Shown in pieces: positions 36,001-45,385 of a stretch of 64,000 bases of DNA (positions are counted from its first letter, which is position 1; every line of letters begins with the position of its first letter). The notes below the pieces were generated by a model. That model saw only the letters and a list, made by a program, of their open reading frames with translations, was not told the DNA's origin and made no database searches. Made by a program: the position numbers and the translations under genes. This DNA comes from Flavivirga spongiicola (GTDB lineage: Bacteria > Bacteroidota > Bacteroidia > Flavobacteriales > Flavobacteriaceae), in NCBI RefSeq assembly GCF_030540825.1, contig NZ_JAUOEO010000002.1:186001-250000 (forward strand), given 5' to 3'.

Positions 36001-36771
36001 TTAACGGCTTAACCACGCTTTAAATTTCTTCTTAACTTTTGCACTCACCAAAATAATTTCATTTTTATCTAAAGCAAAATGCAATTCAATTTTTAAGCGA
36101 TTATTACTGTACTCATAAATATTCTTAATGGCACTGTGCTTAATAATATAATTTCTATTCACTTTAAAAAAATCGCGATGCGATAATTTTTGTTCTAGCC
36201 CTAAAATGGTATCCGAATACAGATAATTATCCCCATTTACATCGTGTAAAAATAAATGCTTGCCTTGTGCTCTAAAAAAACTAATCTCTTTACTCTCTAT
36301 AGAAATAAGCTGTTTACCATTATTAATTAAAAACCGCTCTTGCGTTTCGGCAGTCTTTTTAATGCTATTCATTTCTAAAAACAGATTGGTCATTTTTTGC
36401 TGATAAATCTCGGGCAACGATACAACATCTTTATATTTCTTAATGGCCTGGTCTAATTTTTGGGCATCGTAAGGCTTGAGAAGATAATCGATTGCAAAAT
36501 ATTTAAATGATTTAATTGCGTAGCGGTCGAATGCGGTAGTAAAAATAATAGGTACTGTTATTTGTAAATTTTCGAATATTTCGAAACTTTCTCCATCTCC
36601 AAGATGAATATCGCTAAAAATAATATCACACTTATTATTTGCGAGCCATTCTGTGGCTTCTTCAACACTTTCTAAATGTGCAATGACGTCTATATTATAG
36701 GTGCTTTTTAACAATAACTTCTCTAAAGAAGTTGCGGCAAGCTCCTCATCTTCAATTATTACAACTTTCAT
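36001..36771 (-). CDS. LytTR-family response regulator
   Basis: A 256-residue regulator. Receiver domain with E7/D8, phosphoacceptor D54 (IIFSDIHLGDG) and conserved Lys in YLLKPY; LytTR domain at about 150-256 (ISFFRAQGKHLFLHDVNGDN, FKVNRNYIIKHSAIKNIYEY). All phosphorylation residues are present. Gene order is regulator, kinase, metalloprotease, SusC, SusD, all on one strand. Confidence 0.93.
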   Translation of the reverse strand: MKVVIIEDEELAATSLEKLLLKSTYNIDVIAHLESVEEATEWLANNKCDIIFSDIHLGDGESFEIFENLQITVPIIFTTAFDRYAIKSFKYFAIDYLLKPYDAQKLDQAIKKYKDVVSLPEIYQQKMTNLFLEMNSIKKTAETQERFLINNGKQLISIESKEISFFRAQGKHLFLHDVNGDNYLYSDTILGLEQKLSHRDFFKVNRNYIIKHSAIKNIYEYSNNRLKIELHFALDKNEIILVSAKVKKKFKAWLSR

Positions 36772-36792
36772 CTATTATTGTTATTTTCAAAT

Positions 36793-36924
36793 TTACGAAA
36801 TTATGTTATAGTAGAAACTATGGTTGTTAACTAACCGCTTGTATACAATGCCATCGTTGCTTATAAGAATATCAAATAGAGAAACACCATGTTGCTCTTG
36901 TTTTGATTTTATGTTCAATTTCAT
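36793..36924 (-). CDS. Possible 43-residue peptide
   Basis: A complete small frame beginning MKLNIKSKQEQHGVSLFDIL and ending in NHSFYYNIIS. No signal, family or ribosome binding site is evident. The remaining bases of the 36772-37066 gap contain a second short hydrophobic frame on the minus strand (MVIMAGFVTGVCLLLPVIN), possibly a membrane-protein remnant. Confidence 0.25.
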   Translation of the reverse strand: MKLNIKSKQEQHGVSLFDILISNDGIVYKRLVNNHSFYYNIIS

Positions 36925-37066
36925 TCTGTTTATATTTTTAGAATTAAAGATGCTTGCAAAAACTGCCTCTTAACGAGTTAATAACAGGGAGTAATAAGCA
37001 TACACCAGTTACAAAACCAGCCATAATTACCATATTGTTAATCAAAATATCTGTTAAGGTCTAGTA

Positions 37067-37612
37067 CTAAATCAATAATAATAGATAATATTTATCTTTA
37101 AGTATTTCCCTCAATTTGCGATATGCATTTTTTTTGGCTGTGTGAACAGTATGTGGAGAGATTTCTAATTGAGTGGCTATTTCAGGGTTTTTTAAACCAC
37201 GCAAAGAAAGCTCAATGATTTCTTTTTGACGGCTGGGTAATTTATTTATTGCATTCCTAACAATCATAAATGTCTCCTGATTGATAATATTTTTCTTAAA
37301 GAAAGATTCAGATTCCAGTTCTTTCAATAAAGATAGATCCACATTGTTTTTTGATTTCTTTAAAACGTTTAGGCAATTGTTTTTTACAACAACATATAAA
37401 AAACTTTTTACGCCTTGTATGTCATCAAACTCTTTTCGTTTTTCCCAAAACTTTACAAGAGCCTCTTGTGCTGCATCCTTACTTTGATTTGGGTTTTTCA
37501 AAAACTTGTTTGCAAACGAACACAAAATAGGGTAGAAGTCATCAAAGAATTCTTTAAAGGAATCTTTATTTCCTTGTTTTATATCGACTATAATATTTTG
37601 AGATGAGAGCAT
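37067..37612 (-). CDS. ECF-type RNA polymerase sigma factor
   Basis: A 181-residue sigma factor: region 2 at about 20-90 (FDDFYPILCSFANKFLKNPN, QEALVKFWEKRKEFDD) and region 4 at about 120-175 (INKLPSRQKEIIELSLRGLK, NPEIATQLEISPHTVHTAKK). It is transcribed away from the FecR/SusC/SusD genes, 191 bp apart, whereas the other two modules here run sigma-FecR-SusC-SusD in one direction. It is the natural partner of that FecR, but the divergent layout leaves some doubt. Confidence 0.92.
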   Translation of the reverse strand: MLSSQNIIVDIKQGNKDSFKEFFDDFYPILCSFANKFLKNPNQSKDAAQEALVKFWEKRKEFDDIQGVKSFLYVVVKNNCLNVLKKSKNNVDLSLLKELESESFFKKNIINQETFMIVRNAINKLPSRQKEIIELSLRGLKNPEIATQLEISPHTVHTAKKNAYRKLREILKDKYYLLLLI

Positions 37613-37740
37613 TAATTAATAAAAGTATTGAGCCGTAAATATATAAAAACGGAATTTAGAAAAAGTAGAGATACTAAAAAAGTGAAGACGTCTTGGTTTT
37701 AAGGTTTAACTTAGAGCTACAAGATTTAAGATTTTTTTTT

Positions 37741-37765
37741 GTTTGACAATACCCATGTTTCAAAC
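37741..37765. promoter_or_regulatory. Inverted repeat in the divergent sigma/FecR promoter region
   Basis: GTTTGA and TCAAAC form a perfect 6-bp inverted repeat 13 bp apart, upstream of fecR. It could be an operator or overlap a TTTG-type promoter element. The evidence is the symmetry and position only. Confidence 0.25.
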
Positions 37766-37803
37766 CTGAATTGTATTGTATATAGAAAGTTAAGTTAAAA
37801 TAA

Positions 37804-38991
37804 ATGAATCAGGAGAAAGAATTTTTAAAAATAGCAAAGCTTATTGCTAGTGAATTAAGTGGGGAAATTAATGATGAAGATCATCAATATCTTCACAATT
37901 GGTTAAATGAATCTGAGCAGAATAGAGGTATTTATAATGAAATTAAAAAAGATGGTTGGTATGCTTCAAATATAAAATCTATTCAAGAATATAAAATAAA
38001 AGAAGGTTGGAATAAAATTAATCCGAGGATTCATTCTATATCTAAAACTAAAATTAGAAAACTACCACCAAATATTTGGAGATATGCAGCAGCCGCAATT
38101 TTTGTGGGTATTTTGGCAACGGGTTATTTTTTTAGAGAGCATTTCTTCGAAAGCCCTTCAGAGATTACCCCAATAATTGTAAATAGTAATATAGAGCCGG
38201 GTACAAGTAAAGCTATATTAACCTTAGAAGATGGTTCGGTTGTAGAATTAGAGAAAGGTAATGCTTTTAAAACTAAAAGTGCCAATAGTAATGGAGACCA
38301 AATCATATACAAGACTGGAAAACAAAACTCAGCTAAAATTGTCTATAACTATTTAACTATTCCAAGAGGAGGCCAATTTCATGTTGTTTTATCAGATGGT
38401 ACAGAAGTATGGTTAAACTCTGAATCTCAACTAAAGTATCCTGTAGCATTTACAGAGGGCAAAGCGCGTGAGGTTGAGCTAGTTTATGGAGAGGCCTATT
38501 TTGATGTGTCGTCTAGTTCTAATCATAAGGGGTCAATATTTAAGGTATTCAATCAATCTCAAGAAGTTGAAGTATTAGGAACAGAATTTAATATAAAGGC
38601 CTATAAAGATGAATCAAATGTTTATACCACACTAGTTGAGGGTAGCGTAGCAGTAGGTACTAGTGTTTTAAGGCAAAGTTTAGTGCCAAATCAACAATCT
38701 AATTTAGACATTAAGACCAACAGTATTACAGTTAAAGAAGTTGATGTAAAAGCTGAAACTTCATGGAAAAATGGAACTTTTAGTTTTATAGATAAGCCGC
38801 TAAAAGACATTATGAAAGTGGTATCTAGATGGTATGATGTTGATGTGATTTTTGTAAACAAAGAGCTGGAGAAGGTTGAGTTTATTGGTATTTTAGATAA
38901 ACAACAAAGTATTGATGAAGTTTTATCAATTATAAAATCTACTTCAATGAATGATTATGAAATAAAAGATAAAACAATAATATTAAAATAG
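37804..38991 (+). CDS. FecR-family anti-sigma factor, module 1
   Basis: A 395-residue protein: cytoplasmic N-terminal anti-sigma region (about 1-88, including DEDHQYLHNWLNESEQNR), one membrane helix at about 90-110 (RYAAAAIFVGILATGYFF) and a periplasmic FecR domain (IPRGGQFHVVLSDGTEVWLN, GEAYFDVSSS, VLGTEFNIKAY) with a C-terminal STN-interacting part (SRWYDVDVIFVNKELEKVEF). It relays a signal from the STN domain of the neighbouring SusC to the sigma factor. The periplasmic half is strikingly close to the FecR of module 2. Confidence 0.94.
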   Translation: MNQEKEFLKIAKLIASELSGEINDEDHQYLHNWLNESEQNRGIYNEIKKDGWYASNIKSIQEYKIKEGWNKINPRIHSISKTKIRKLPPNIWRYAAAAIFVGILATGYFFREHFFESPSEITPIIVNSNIEPGTSKAILTLEDGSVVELEKGNAFKTKSANSNGDQIIYKTGKQNSAKIVYNYLTIPRGGQFHVVLSDGTEVWLNSESQLKYPVAFTEGKAREVELVYGEAYFDVSSSSNHKGSIFKVFNQSQEVEVLGTEFNIKAYKDESNVYTTLVEGSVAVGTSVLRQSLVPNQQSNLDIKTNSITVKEVDVKAETSWKNGTFSFIDKPLKDIMKVVSRWYDVDVIFVNKELEKVEFIGILDKQQSIDEVLSIIKSTSMNDYEIKDKTIILK

Positions 38992-39052
38992 TGAATCCTA
39001 ATTTAAATATACTAAAACCAACGCCTATGAGATAAAACAACAATCGAAAAAA

Positions 39053-39096
39053 GGAGGATAAGGTTTAACCCGGAAAAGTAAATACCCTATCCCCTC
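39053..39096 (+). other. Hairpin between fecR and susC, module 1
   Basis: GGAGGATAAGG can pair imperfectly with CCCTATCCCCTC (two-base bulge, one mismatch). There is no T-run afterwards, so it is not a plain terminator. Comparable hairpins sit at the same place in modules 2 and 3. The leader after it shares AAATGTTTAACTAAC and GCAAATTTATGGAAAT with module 2. Confidence 0.4.
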
Positions 39097-39150
39097 AGAA
39101 TTATTATCAATTAATTAAAAATGTTTAACTAACTAATAACACGCAAATTT

Positions 39151-42100
39151 ATGGAAATTAAATTAACCAATGTCAGTTTTCTATTTAGAAAAAGGCTATT
39201 AATGATTATTATGAAAACCTTCATTTTCTTGTTTTTCACTACGGTTTTTGCCCTAACACCTATTGAGATTGTATCCCAAAATTCTAAAATAAAAGTAGAA
39301 GAAGATAAAACCTTAACTGTAGATGAGGTCTTTAAATTGATTATGAATCAAACAGACTATAAATTCTTTTATGAAAAAGGGATATTTAAAGATTTTCCTA
39401 AAGTTAAATTGAAAAAAGGAGTTGTAAAAACGAATGAGTTATTGAAGAGGAGTTTGTCACAGGGTAATCTTGATATTATATTAACAGTAAATAATGCGAT
39501 TTTAATAAAAGAAAAATCAAAAACCCTTGATGCCACCTTAGCAAATCAACAAACGCATAAAGTTTCGGGCTTAATAAATGATAAGAGTGGACAACCTTTG
39601 CCAGGAGCGAATATTCTGGAAAAAGGAACAACCAATGGAACCCAATCAGATTTTGACGGTAAATTTTCTTTAGATGTAATAGATGGTGATGCTGTACTTG
39701 TTATTTCTTATTTAGGATTCGAAACTCAGGAAGTATCTGTTAATAACCAAGCAAGTATTACTGTAGCCTTAAATGAAGATCAGGCTACATTAGACGAAGT
39801 GGTGGTGGTAGGTTATGGTACTCAAAAGAAAGTTAATATAACTGGAGCTGTATCTTCAGTAAGCATTAAAGATATTGAGAACAGACCAGCACCAAATGTG
39901 TCAACATTATTAGCTGGACAAGTTCCTGGTTTATCTGTTATTCAGCAATCTGGGAGACCTGGTCAAAGCGCTGGAACTTTTAGAATTAGAGGGATTGGAA
40001 CTTTAGGAGATGCTTCTAAGAACAATCCTTTAATTTTGGTTGATGGTATAGTGGGCGATCTTCAAGATATTGATGTAAACGATATTGAAAATATTTCAGT
40101 ATTAAAAGATGCATCAGCCGCAATTTATGGAGTAAGAGCTGCTAATGGAGTTGTCTTAATTACTACCAAAAAAGGACGCACTGGAGTTCCAGTAGTTAAA
40201 TACCACGGAGGCGTTGGTACACAACAGGCTTTTAAAATACCGAATAGAGTTAATTCATATGATTATGCTAGATTGTATAATGAAGCTAGAATAAACGATG
40301 GAGGTTCTCCGTTATTTTCAGATGACGATTTGGCTAAGTTTAGAGATGGTACAAGCCCTCAAACGCACGTTAATATAGATCATTTTAAAAAACTATTAAA
40401 GAGTGGAGATCCAATAAAGACATTTCATAATATCAGTGTGTCTGGTGGTAGTGAAAACACGAAATACAATTTGTCCTTTGGATTCCTTGATGAGGGTTCC
40501 TTAATAAAAACATATGGCTATAATAGAAAAAACTACCGTGTTAATATAGACCAAAAAATAAACGACAAGTTAGATGTTGGTATTAAGTTAGCAGGATCCT
40601 TTGGTAAAACTTTCGGAAATATTCAGTCTGTTGGTCAAATCATTACAGAATCTTATAGAGAGTTCCCAGGAGAAGTTGATCAATTTGATAACGGTCTTTG
40701 GAAAAACATGCAAGAGTTTGGTGTTGGACAGAGAAATATGTTAGCATATTTAGAATTACCATTGGGAACGGATGTGGACAGAAATAATGATTATGTAAGT
40801 ACTGTTTTTGCAGAATTTAAAATCATGCCAGAATTGAAAGTAAGAGGTCAATTTTCTGCTAGAAATGACAATAGGCTTCAAAATAGAAAAAGAAATGTTG
40901 TACAATGGCATAGATATGATGCAGCCACAGACACTTATAATGGAAGTAATATAGCAAGTGGTTATTTAATTAGAAGAAATGAAACCGTTTGGGATTATAC
41001 ATCTAATTTACTTTTAACCTATAACAAATCATTTAACGATCATAATTTAAAAGGGTTGTTAGGTTTTGAACAACGAGACCAAAATTGGTCATATAGCCAA
41101 GCAGCAAGGTTTAGTCTTTCTTCTAGTAATGAATTAACTGAATTAAATGGAGTTGCTGATGGCAATGACCGTGGAGAAGGTAGTGCTTCAGAGTATAAGT
41201 TAAGATCTGCTTTTGGAAGAATTAACTATAATTTTAAGGACACTTACTTTTTTGAAGGCATTTTGAGATACGACGGAACTTCTAGATTTACAAAAGAAAA
41301 TAGATTCGATTATTTCCCTTCGTTTTCTGGAGGATGGAAAATATCTAACGAAGATTTCTTTAAATCGGAAACAATTAACCATTTATTTTTAAGAGGGTCA
41401 TGGGGTATATTAGGAAATCAAGAAATAGGAAATTATCAATTCCTAAATACTTTTGGTCCAAGAGATAACTATAATTATTCCTTTGGAAACGGTTCAGTCA
41501 GTGGGGTTCTCGAAAATAAAACATTAGCAAATGCCAATATTTTATGGGAAACTACTACATCTACAAATATAGGTATTGATGCCAGATTGTTTAACAATGC
41601 TTTATCAATTACAGCTGAGTATTTTATAAAAGATACAAATGACATTCTACTAGGTTTAGATCAACCATACATTTTAGGGGCTGAACCTCCTACTGTAAAT
41701 GCAGGTTCGGTCGAAAACAAAGGATGGGAATTAAGTGTCAACTATAGTGGTAGAGTAAATGATGATTTTAATTATTATATAAATGCAAATGTTGGTTATG
41801 TTAAAAACCAAATAACAGATTTAAAAGGAACAGAAAGACCTGGAAGAGATATTGGAGATCCTATTCAAAACATATTTGGATATGTGGCTGACGGGTTGTT
41901 TAATTCACAAGCTGAAATAGATGCGGCACCAACGCACAACATAGCAGGTACACCAGAACCAGGAGATATTAGATATAGAGATATTAATGGGCGTGATGCT
42001 AACGGAGAGTTAACAGGTTTGCCAGATGGTGTTGTAGATGCCAATGATAGAAAATCATTAGGAACATATTTTCCAAAGTATAATTTTGGACTTAATTTAG

Positions 42101-42564
42101 GGTTTGATTGGAATAATTTTGATTTTTCTATGGCTTGGCAAGGATTTGCAGGTCATAAGGTATTAACCGATGGACCAACGGTACGCCCTTTTTGGGGAGG
42201 AAATGCTGTACCGACACAAAGTATGGTTGACAATTTTTGGACACCAACAAATACAAATGCAGATTTTCCTAGGTTGGGTTTTGCAAATCAAGATCGGAAT
42301 TACCAAAGTAGTACCTATTGGGTAAACAAGGGCGATTTTGCTAAGTTGAGAAACATGCAAATAGGTTATACGCTGCCACAAAATGCCTTAAGTTCTTTAG
42401 GTATTAACAAATTTAGAATCTATGTGTCTGGAGAGAATTTACTTTATATATCCAAAGTGAAAGATATTGATCCTGAATTTGCGCATGGTTCTGGATTTGC
42501 TTGGGATAATAATAATTATCCAACAAACAGACAGTTTCTACTAGGGTTTAATGTAACTTTTTAA
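39151..42564 (+). CDS. SusC-family TonB-dependent transporter with STN signalling domain, module 1
   Basis: A 1137-residue protein. After a long signal region (1-42) comes an STN domain at about 48-115 (EDKTLTVDEVFKLIMNQTDY, FYEKGIFKDFPKVKLKKGVV), then a carboxypeptidase-regulatory-like domain (VSGLINDKSGQPLPGANILE), the DEVVVVGYGTQKKVNITGAV plug start at about 217, the SusC signature DASAA.YG.RAANGVVLITT and a barrel ending FLLGFNVTF. STN is the domain that signals to FecR. The first Met (MEIKLTNVSFLF) gives an extended n-region; an internal Met (MKTFIFLF) 24 residues later is an alternative start, but the same extended start recurs in module 2. Confidence 0.95.
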   Translation: MEIKLTNVSFLFRKRLLMIIMKTFIFLFFTTVFALTPIEIVSQNSKIKVEEDKTLTVDEVFKLIMNQTDYKFFYEKGIFKDFPKVKLKKGVVKTNELLKRSLSQGNLDIILTVNNAILIKEKSKTLDATLANQQTHKVSGLINDKSGQPLPGANILEKGTTNGTQSDFDGKFSLDVIDGDAVLVISYLGFETQEVSVNNQASITVALNEDQATLDEVVVVGYGTQKKVNITGAVSSVSIKDIENRPAPNVSTLLAGQVPGLSVIQQSGRPGQSAGTFRIRGIGTLGDASKNNPLILVDGIVGDLQDIDVNDIENISVLKDASAAIYGVRAANGVVLITTKKGRTGVPVVKYHGGVGTQQAFKIPNRVNSYDYARLYNEARINDGGSPLFSDDDLAKFRDGTSPQTHVNIDHFKKLLKSGDPIKTFHNISVSGGSENTKYNLSFGFLDEGSLIKTYGYNRKNYRVNIDQKINDKLDVGIKLAGSFGKTFGNIQSVGQIITESYREFPGEVDQFDNGLWKNMQEFGVGQRNMLAYLELPLGTDVDRNNDYVSTVFAEFKIMPELKVRGQFSARNDNRLQNRKRNVVQWHRYDAATDTYNGSNIASGYLIRRNETVWDYTSNLLLTYNKSFNDHNLKGLLGFEQRDQNWSYSQAARFSLSSSNELTELNGVADGNDRGEGSASEYKLRSAFGRINYNFKDTYFFEGILRYDGTSRFTKENRFDYFPSFSGGWKISNEDFFKSETINHLFLRGSWGILGNQEIGNYQFLNTFGPRDNYNYSFGNGSVSGVLENKTLANANILWETTTSTNIGIDARLFNNALSITAEYFIKDTNDILLGLDQPYILGAEPPTVNAGSVENKGWELSVNYSGRVNDDFNYYINANVGYVKNQITDLKGTERPGRDIGDPIQNIFGYVADGLFNSQAEIDAAPTHNIAGTPEPGDIRYRDINGRDANGELTGLPDGVVDANDRKSLGTYFPKYNFGLNLGFDWNNFDFSMAWQGFAGHKVLTDGPTVRPFWGGNAVPTQSMVDNFWTPTNTNADFPRLGFANQDRNYQSSTYWVNKGDFAKLRNMQIGYTLPQNALSSLGINKFRIYVSGENLLYISKVKDIDPEFAHGSGFAWDNNNYPTNRQFLLGFNVTF

Positions 42565-42574
42565 AACAAAAAAA

Positions 42575-44158
42575 ATGAAAAATATATTTATATTATATAC
42601 TTTATTGGCTATAGTAATTACAGGATGTAATGACGATTTTTTAGACGTAGCCCCTGGGGATAAATTAACAGATGTATCATTTTGGAAAACAGAAAAAGAA
42701 GCTTTTGATGCACTTACAGCTGCTTATGCTACTTTTTCAGAACGCGGAAGCGTTTGGAGTACTTGGAATACCTACCTTTTTGCAGCAGGAACAATGACGG
42801 ATGATGCAGAGGGTACTTATAACAGTTTTCAAGATGGATCTATTGGACCTACCGATGGTACAGTAGAAGCCCTTTACAAAGAATTATACACTAATATTAG
42901 AATTTGTAATGTCTTTTTAGCAAATATAGATAGGCCGGAGATGGATGAAACTTTGCGTACTAGATTTATTGCAGAAGCAAAGTTCATTAGAGCGTTTCAC
43001 TATTCAATATTAAGAAATAATTGGGGAGGTGTGCCACTTATAACAGATCCATTAACACCATCTGAATTGAATGTTTCTAGATCTTCAGCTGCGGAAGTAA
43101 CAGCATTTATTTCATCTGAATTAACTGTAGCAGCAGCAGTCTTACCTGCATCCTACGGAGCAGCAGATATGGGAAGAGCTACAAAAGGAGCCGCATTAAC
43201 TTTAAAAGCACGTACACTATTATACGCTGGAAACTATGAAGATGCTTCAACAGCAGCAGAGGAGGTGATGACCTTTGGTTACGATCTTTTTCAAGATGGA
43301 ACTGGAGAAGGTTATTTGAATTTACAACAGAAACCAAATGAAGATAATGTAGAAGTTGTTTTTGCTGTGAGGTATAATAACCCCGATACATTTCACCGGT
43401 ATTTAGTTAGAGTATACCCACAAAATCATACCCACCCTGGAGGAGAAAATGGAGCAGTGAAGATATCACAATCATTTGTAAATGCTTTTGAAACTACAGA
43501 CGGAAAAACCATTGACGATCCGATATCAATCTTTGATCCTTTAGATGAGTTTGCCAATAGAGATCCTAGATTGAATATGGCGGTGTTAAAAAAAGGAGAT
43601 ATGTTATCAGGAAACCCATTAGCTGGAAGTACTGTTGATGCATCAAATAACACGGGGTATTATGCTCGTAAATTAATTCAAGATGAAGGCTTTCACGGTT
43701 GGGATAGATACGATAGAGATATTGTATTAATGCGTTATGCAGAGGTATTATTAATCTTTGCCGAGGCTAATATTGAAAGTGGTTCGATAAGCCAATCCGT
43801 TTTAGATGCAATAAATGACGTTAGAGCTAGAGCATATAACACAACACGTGCAGATGTTGCTAATTATCCAAGTATAACAACAACAGATCAAAACGAACTT
43901 CGTGAAATAATTAGAAGAGAACGTCGTGTTGAACTAGGTATGGAACATGGAGATTATAGACTAAATGACATTCGTAGATGGAATATAGCAGAAACAGTAT
44001 TAAATGGTGATTTAAATGGTGCAAAAGATGGTACAGGAAATTATAGGTTTATTAAAAACCTGAGTTTTGATGCATCTAAGCATTATTTATGGCCAATTCC
44101 TCAACGAGAAATTGATTTGGTAGGTTCCAATATATTAAGCCAGAATCCTGGATATTAA
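42575..44158 (+). CDS. SusD-family substrate-binding lipoprotein, module 1
   Basis: A 527-residue lipoprotein (VITGCNDDFLDVAPGDKLTD, lipobox ITGC). SusD hallmarks include FWKTEKEAFDALTAAY, RFIAEAKFIRAFHYSILRNN, WGGVPLITDPL, RRERRVELGMEHGDYRLNDI and an LWPIPQREID...NPGY ending. It starts 10 bp after SusC. The cargo cannot be deduced; no degrading enzyme lies in this module. Confidence 0.94.
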   Translation: MKNIFILYTLLAIVITGCNDDFLDVAPGDKLTDVSFWKTEKEAFDALTAAYATFSERGSVWSTWNTYLFAAGTMTDDAEGTYNSFQDGSIGPTDGTVEALYKELYTNIRICNVFLANIDRPEMDETLRTRFIAEAKFIRAFHYSILRNNWGGVPLITDPLTPSELNVSRSSAAEVTAFISSELTVAAAVLPASYGAADMGRATKGAALTLKARTLLYAGNYEDASTAAEEVMTFGYDLFQDGTGEGYLNLQQKPNEDNVEVVFAVRYNNPDTFHRYLVRVYPQNHTHPGGENGAVKISQSFVNAFETTDGKTIDDPISIFDPLDEFANRDPRLNMAVLKKGDMLSGNPLAGSTVDASNNTGYYARKLIQDEGFHGWDRYDRDIVLMRYAEVLLIFAEANIESGSISQSVLDAINDVRARAYNTTRADVANYPSITTTDQNELREIIRRERRVELGMEHGDYRLNDIRRWNIAETVLNGDLNGAKDGTGNYRFIKNLSFDASKHYLWPIPQREIDLVGSNILSQNPGY

Positions 44159-44221
44159 CTTTAATATAATAACTTTTACTTAAAATCTTAGTCTTAATTA
44201 ATTTGAGTTAGTTTTTTTAAT

Positions 44222-44249
44222 GGGTTGGAGCGCTAAAATGTTTCAACCC
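44222..44249 (+). terminator. Terminator-like hairpin after module 1
   Basis: GGGTTG pairs with CAACCC around a 16-base loop, followed by the T-rich TATTTTATT. It separates the first module from the next sigma gene. Confidence 0.55.
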
Positions 44250-44420
44250 TATTTTATTAAATAAAAGTTCAAATTATAACAAGAAAGATAATTTATTTGA
44301 ATATCCGTAATTACCAATAATTGATCAATTATACTTAAGTTTAATATTTAGGTTTAGGTAGTAGTAGTTTTTTTATTATACCTTTAACCGCTCATAACTC
44401 TTTTTTTAAACATTTTTTTT

Positions 44421-45083
44421 GTGGTTAAAAAACCAATATATAGACATATCCAATTTCAAAATGATGGACAAATAAATCCGTCATCCGTTTCTACTAAAAA
44501 GACAATAGCTACATCTGATTTGCATTTGTGGCAAGAGTTTAAAAAAGGGAGTGAGTCTGCTTTTGCTCTAATTTATGAAGATCATGCTGCGGGCTTATAT
44601 AGTTATGGATTAAAGGTGGTTTATAATAAGGAGTTAGTAAAAGATACTATACAGGATCTTTTTATCGAAATTTGGGATGCCAAAGAAAGATTGGCTAGTG
44701 TTGAATCCATTAAGGCTTATCTATATAAATCGCTTCGACGAAAATTAATAGTCAGAGCTTCCAAAGTTAGAAAGACATTTGATAAGAATAAAGATATAAA
44801 CGATCTCGATAAAAAAATTCCCTCTGCAGAAGTTAGTCTTATAGAAAAACAACGTTTTGAAGAACAACGTCTGGCTTTGCAAAAAGCGCTTAACATGCTT
44901 AATGATAAACAAAGAGAAATTATTCATTTAAAGTTTTATGGCCGACTGAGCTATAGCGAAGTTATGGAAATTATGTCTCTAGATAAAAAAGGAGTATATA
45001 ATTTAATGGCACGGACCATTAAAGTGTTGAAACAAAATTTAGTGATATTCGCTTTACTAGGCATCTTGTTTTTTATTTTATAA
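44421..45083 (+). CDS. ECF-type RNA polymerase sigma factor, module 2
   Basis: A 220-residue sigma factor if the GTG at 44421 is the start; the first ~33 residues (MVKKPIYRHIQFQNDG..) look unlike sigma factors. A TTG at about 44520 (giving MHLWQEFKKGSESAF) would produce a more typical length of about 187. Region 2 includes AFALIYEDHAAGLYSYGLKV and DTIQDLFIEIWDAKERL; region 4 includes MLNDKQREIIHLKFYGRLSY and SEVMEIMSLDKKGVYNLMAR. The end is a hydrophobic LVIFALLGILFFIL tail seen in many Bacteroidota ECF factors. No ATG start is available in frame. Confidence 0.9.
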   Translation: MVKKPIYRHIQFQNDGQINPSSVSTKKTIATSDLHLWQEFKKGSESAFALIYEDHAAGLYSYGLKVVYNKELVKDTIQDLFIEIWDAKERLASVESIKAYLYKSLRRKLIVRASKVRKTFDKNKDINDLDKKIPSAEVSLIEKQRFEEQRLALQKALNMLNDKQREIIHLKFYGRLSYSEVMEIMSLDKKGVYNLMARTIKVLKQNLVIFALLGILFFIL

Positions 45084-45116
45084 GTATTCGATTCTGCAAA
45101 CACCTAATTGCTTTTC

Positions 45117-45238
45117 AATCTAAAAATTCTCCGATCTTTGGGGAGGGTCTGCCTGCCGGCAAAGGCAGGGTTTTCTATTAACCTCTCCAAAGGAGAGGTC
45201 AGAATTGCCAAAAAAAGGTAACTCTGGATGAGGTAAAA
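45117..45238. repeat. Dispersed intergenic repeat A, copy 2
   Basis: Second copy of the element at 25023-25146. The arms of both small hairpins are kept, but their loops are reversed: CTCTCC-AAA-GGAGAG here versus TTT, and AATTGCC-AAAAAAA here versus a run of seven T. It lies between the sigma and FecR genes of module 2, in the 302-bp gap that otherwise contains only AT-rich leader. Confidence 0.8.
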
Positions 45239-45385
45239 TCCCTCGCTCAAACCCTGTAAAATATGAGGTTTTATAATTATTTAAAAAAAAGATTGTTTTT
45301 TTTGAAGTAAAAATTAAATTTTCTGCTCTTTTAAATAAAGAACCTGAATTTCATCAGATTCTACTTAGATAAAATGGCATAATAA

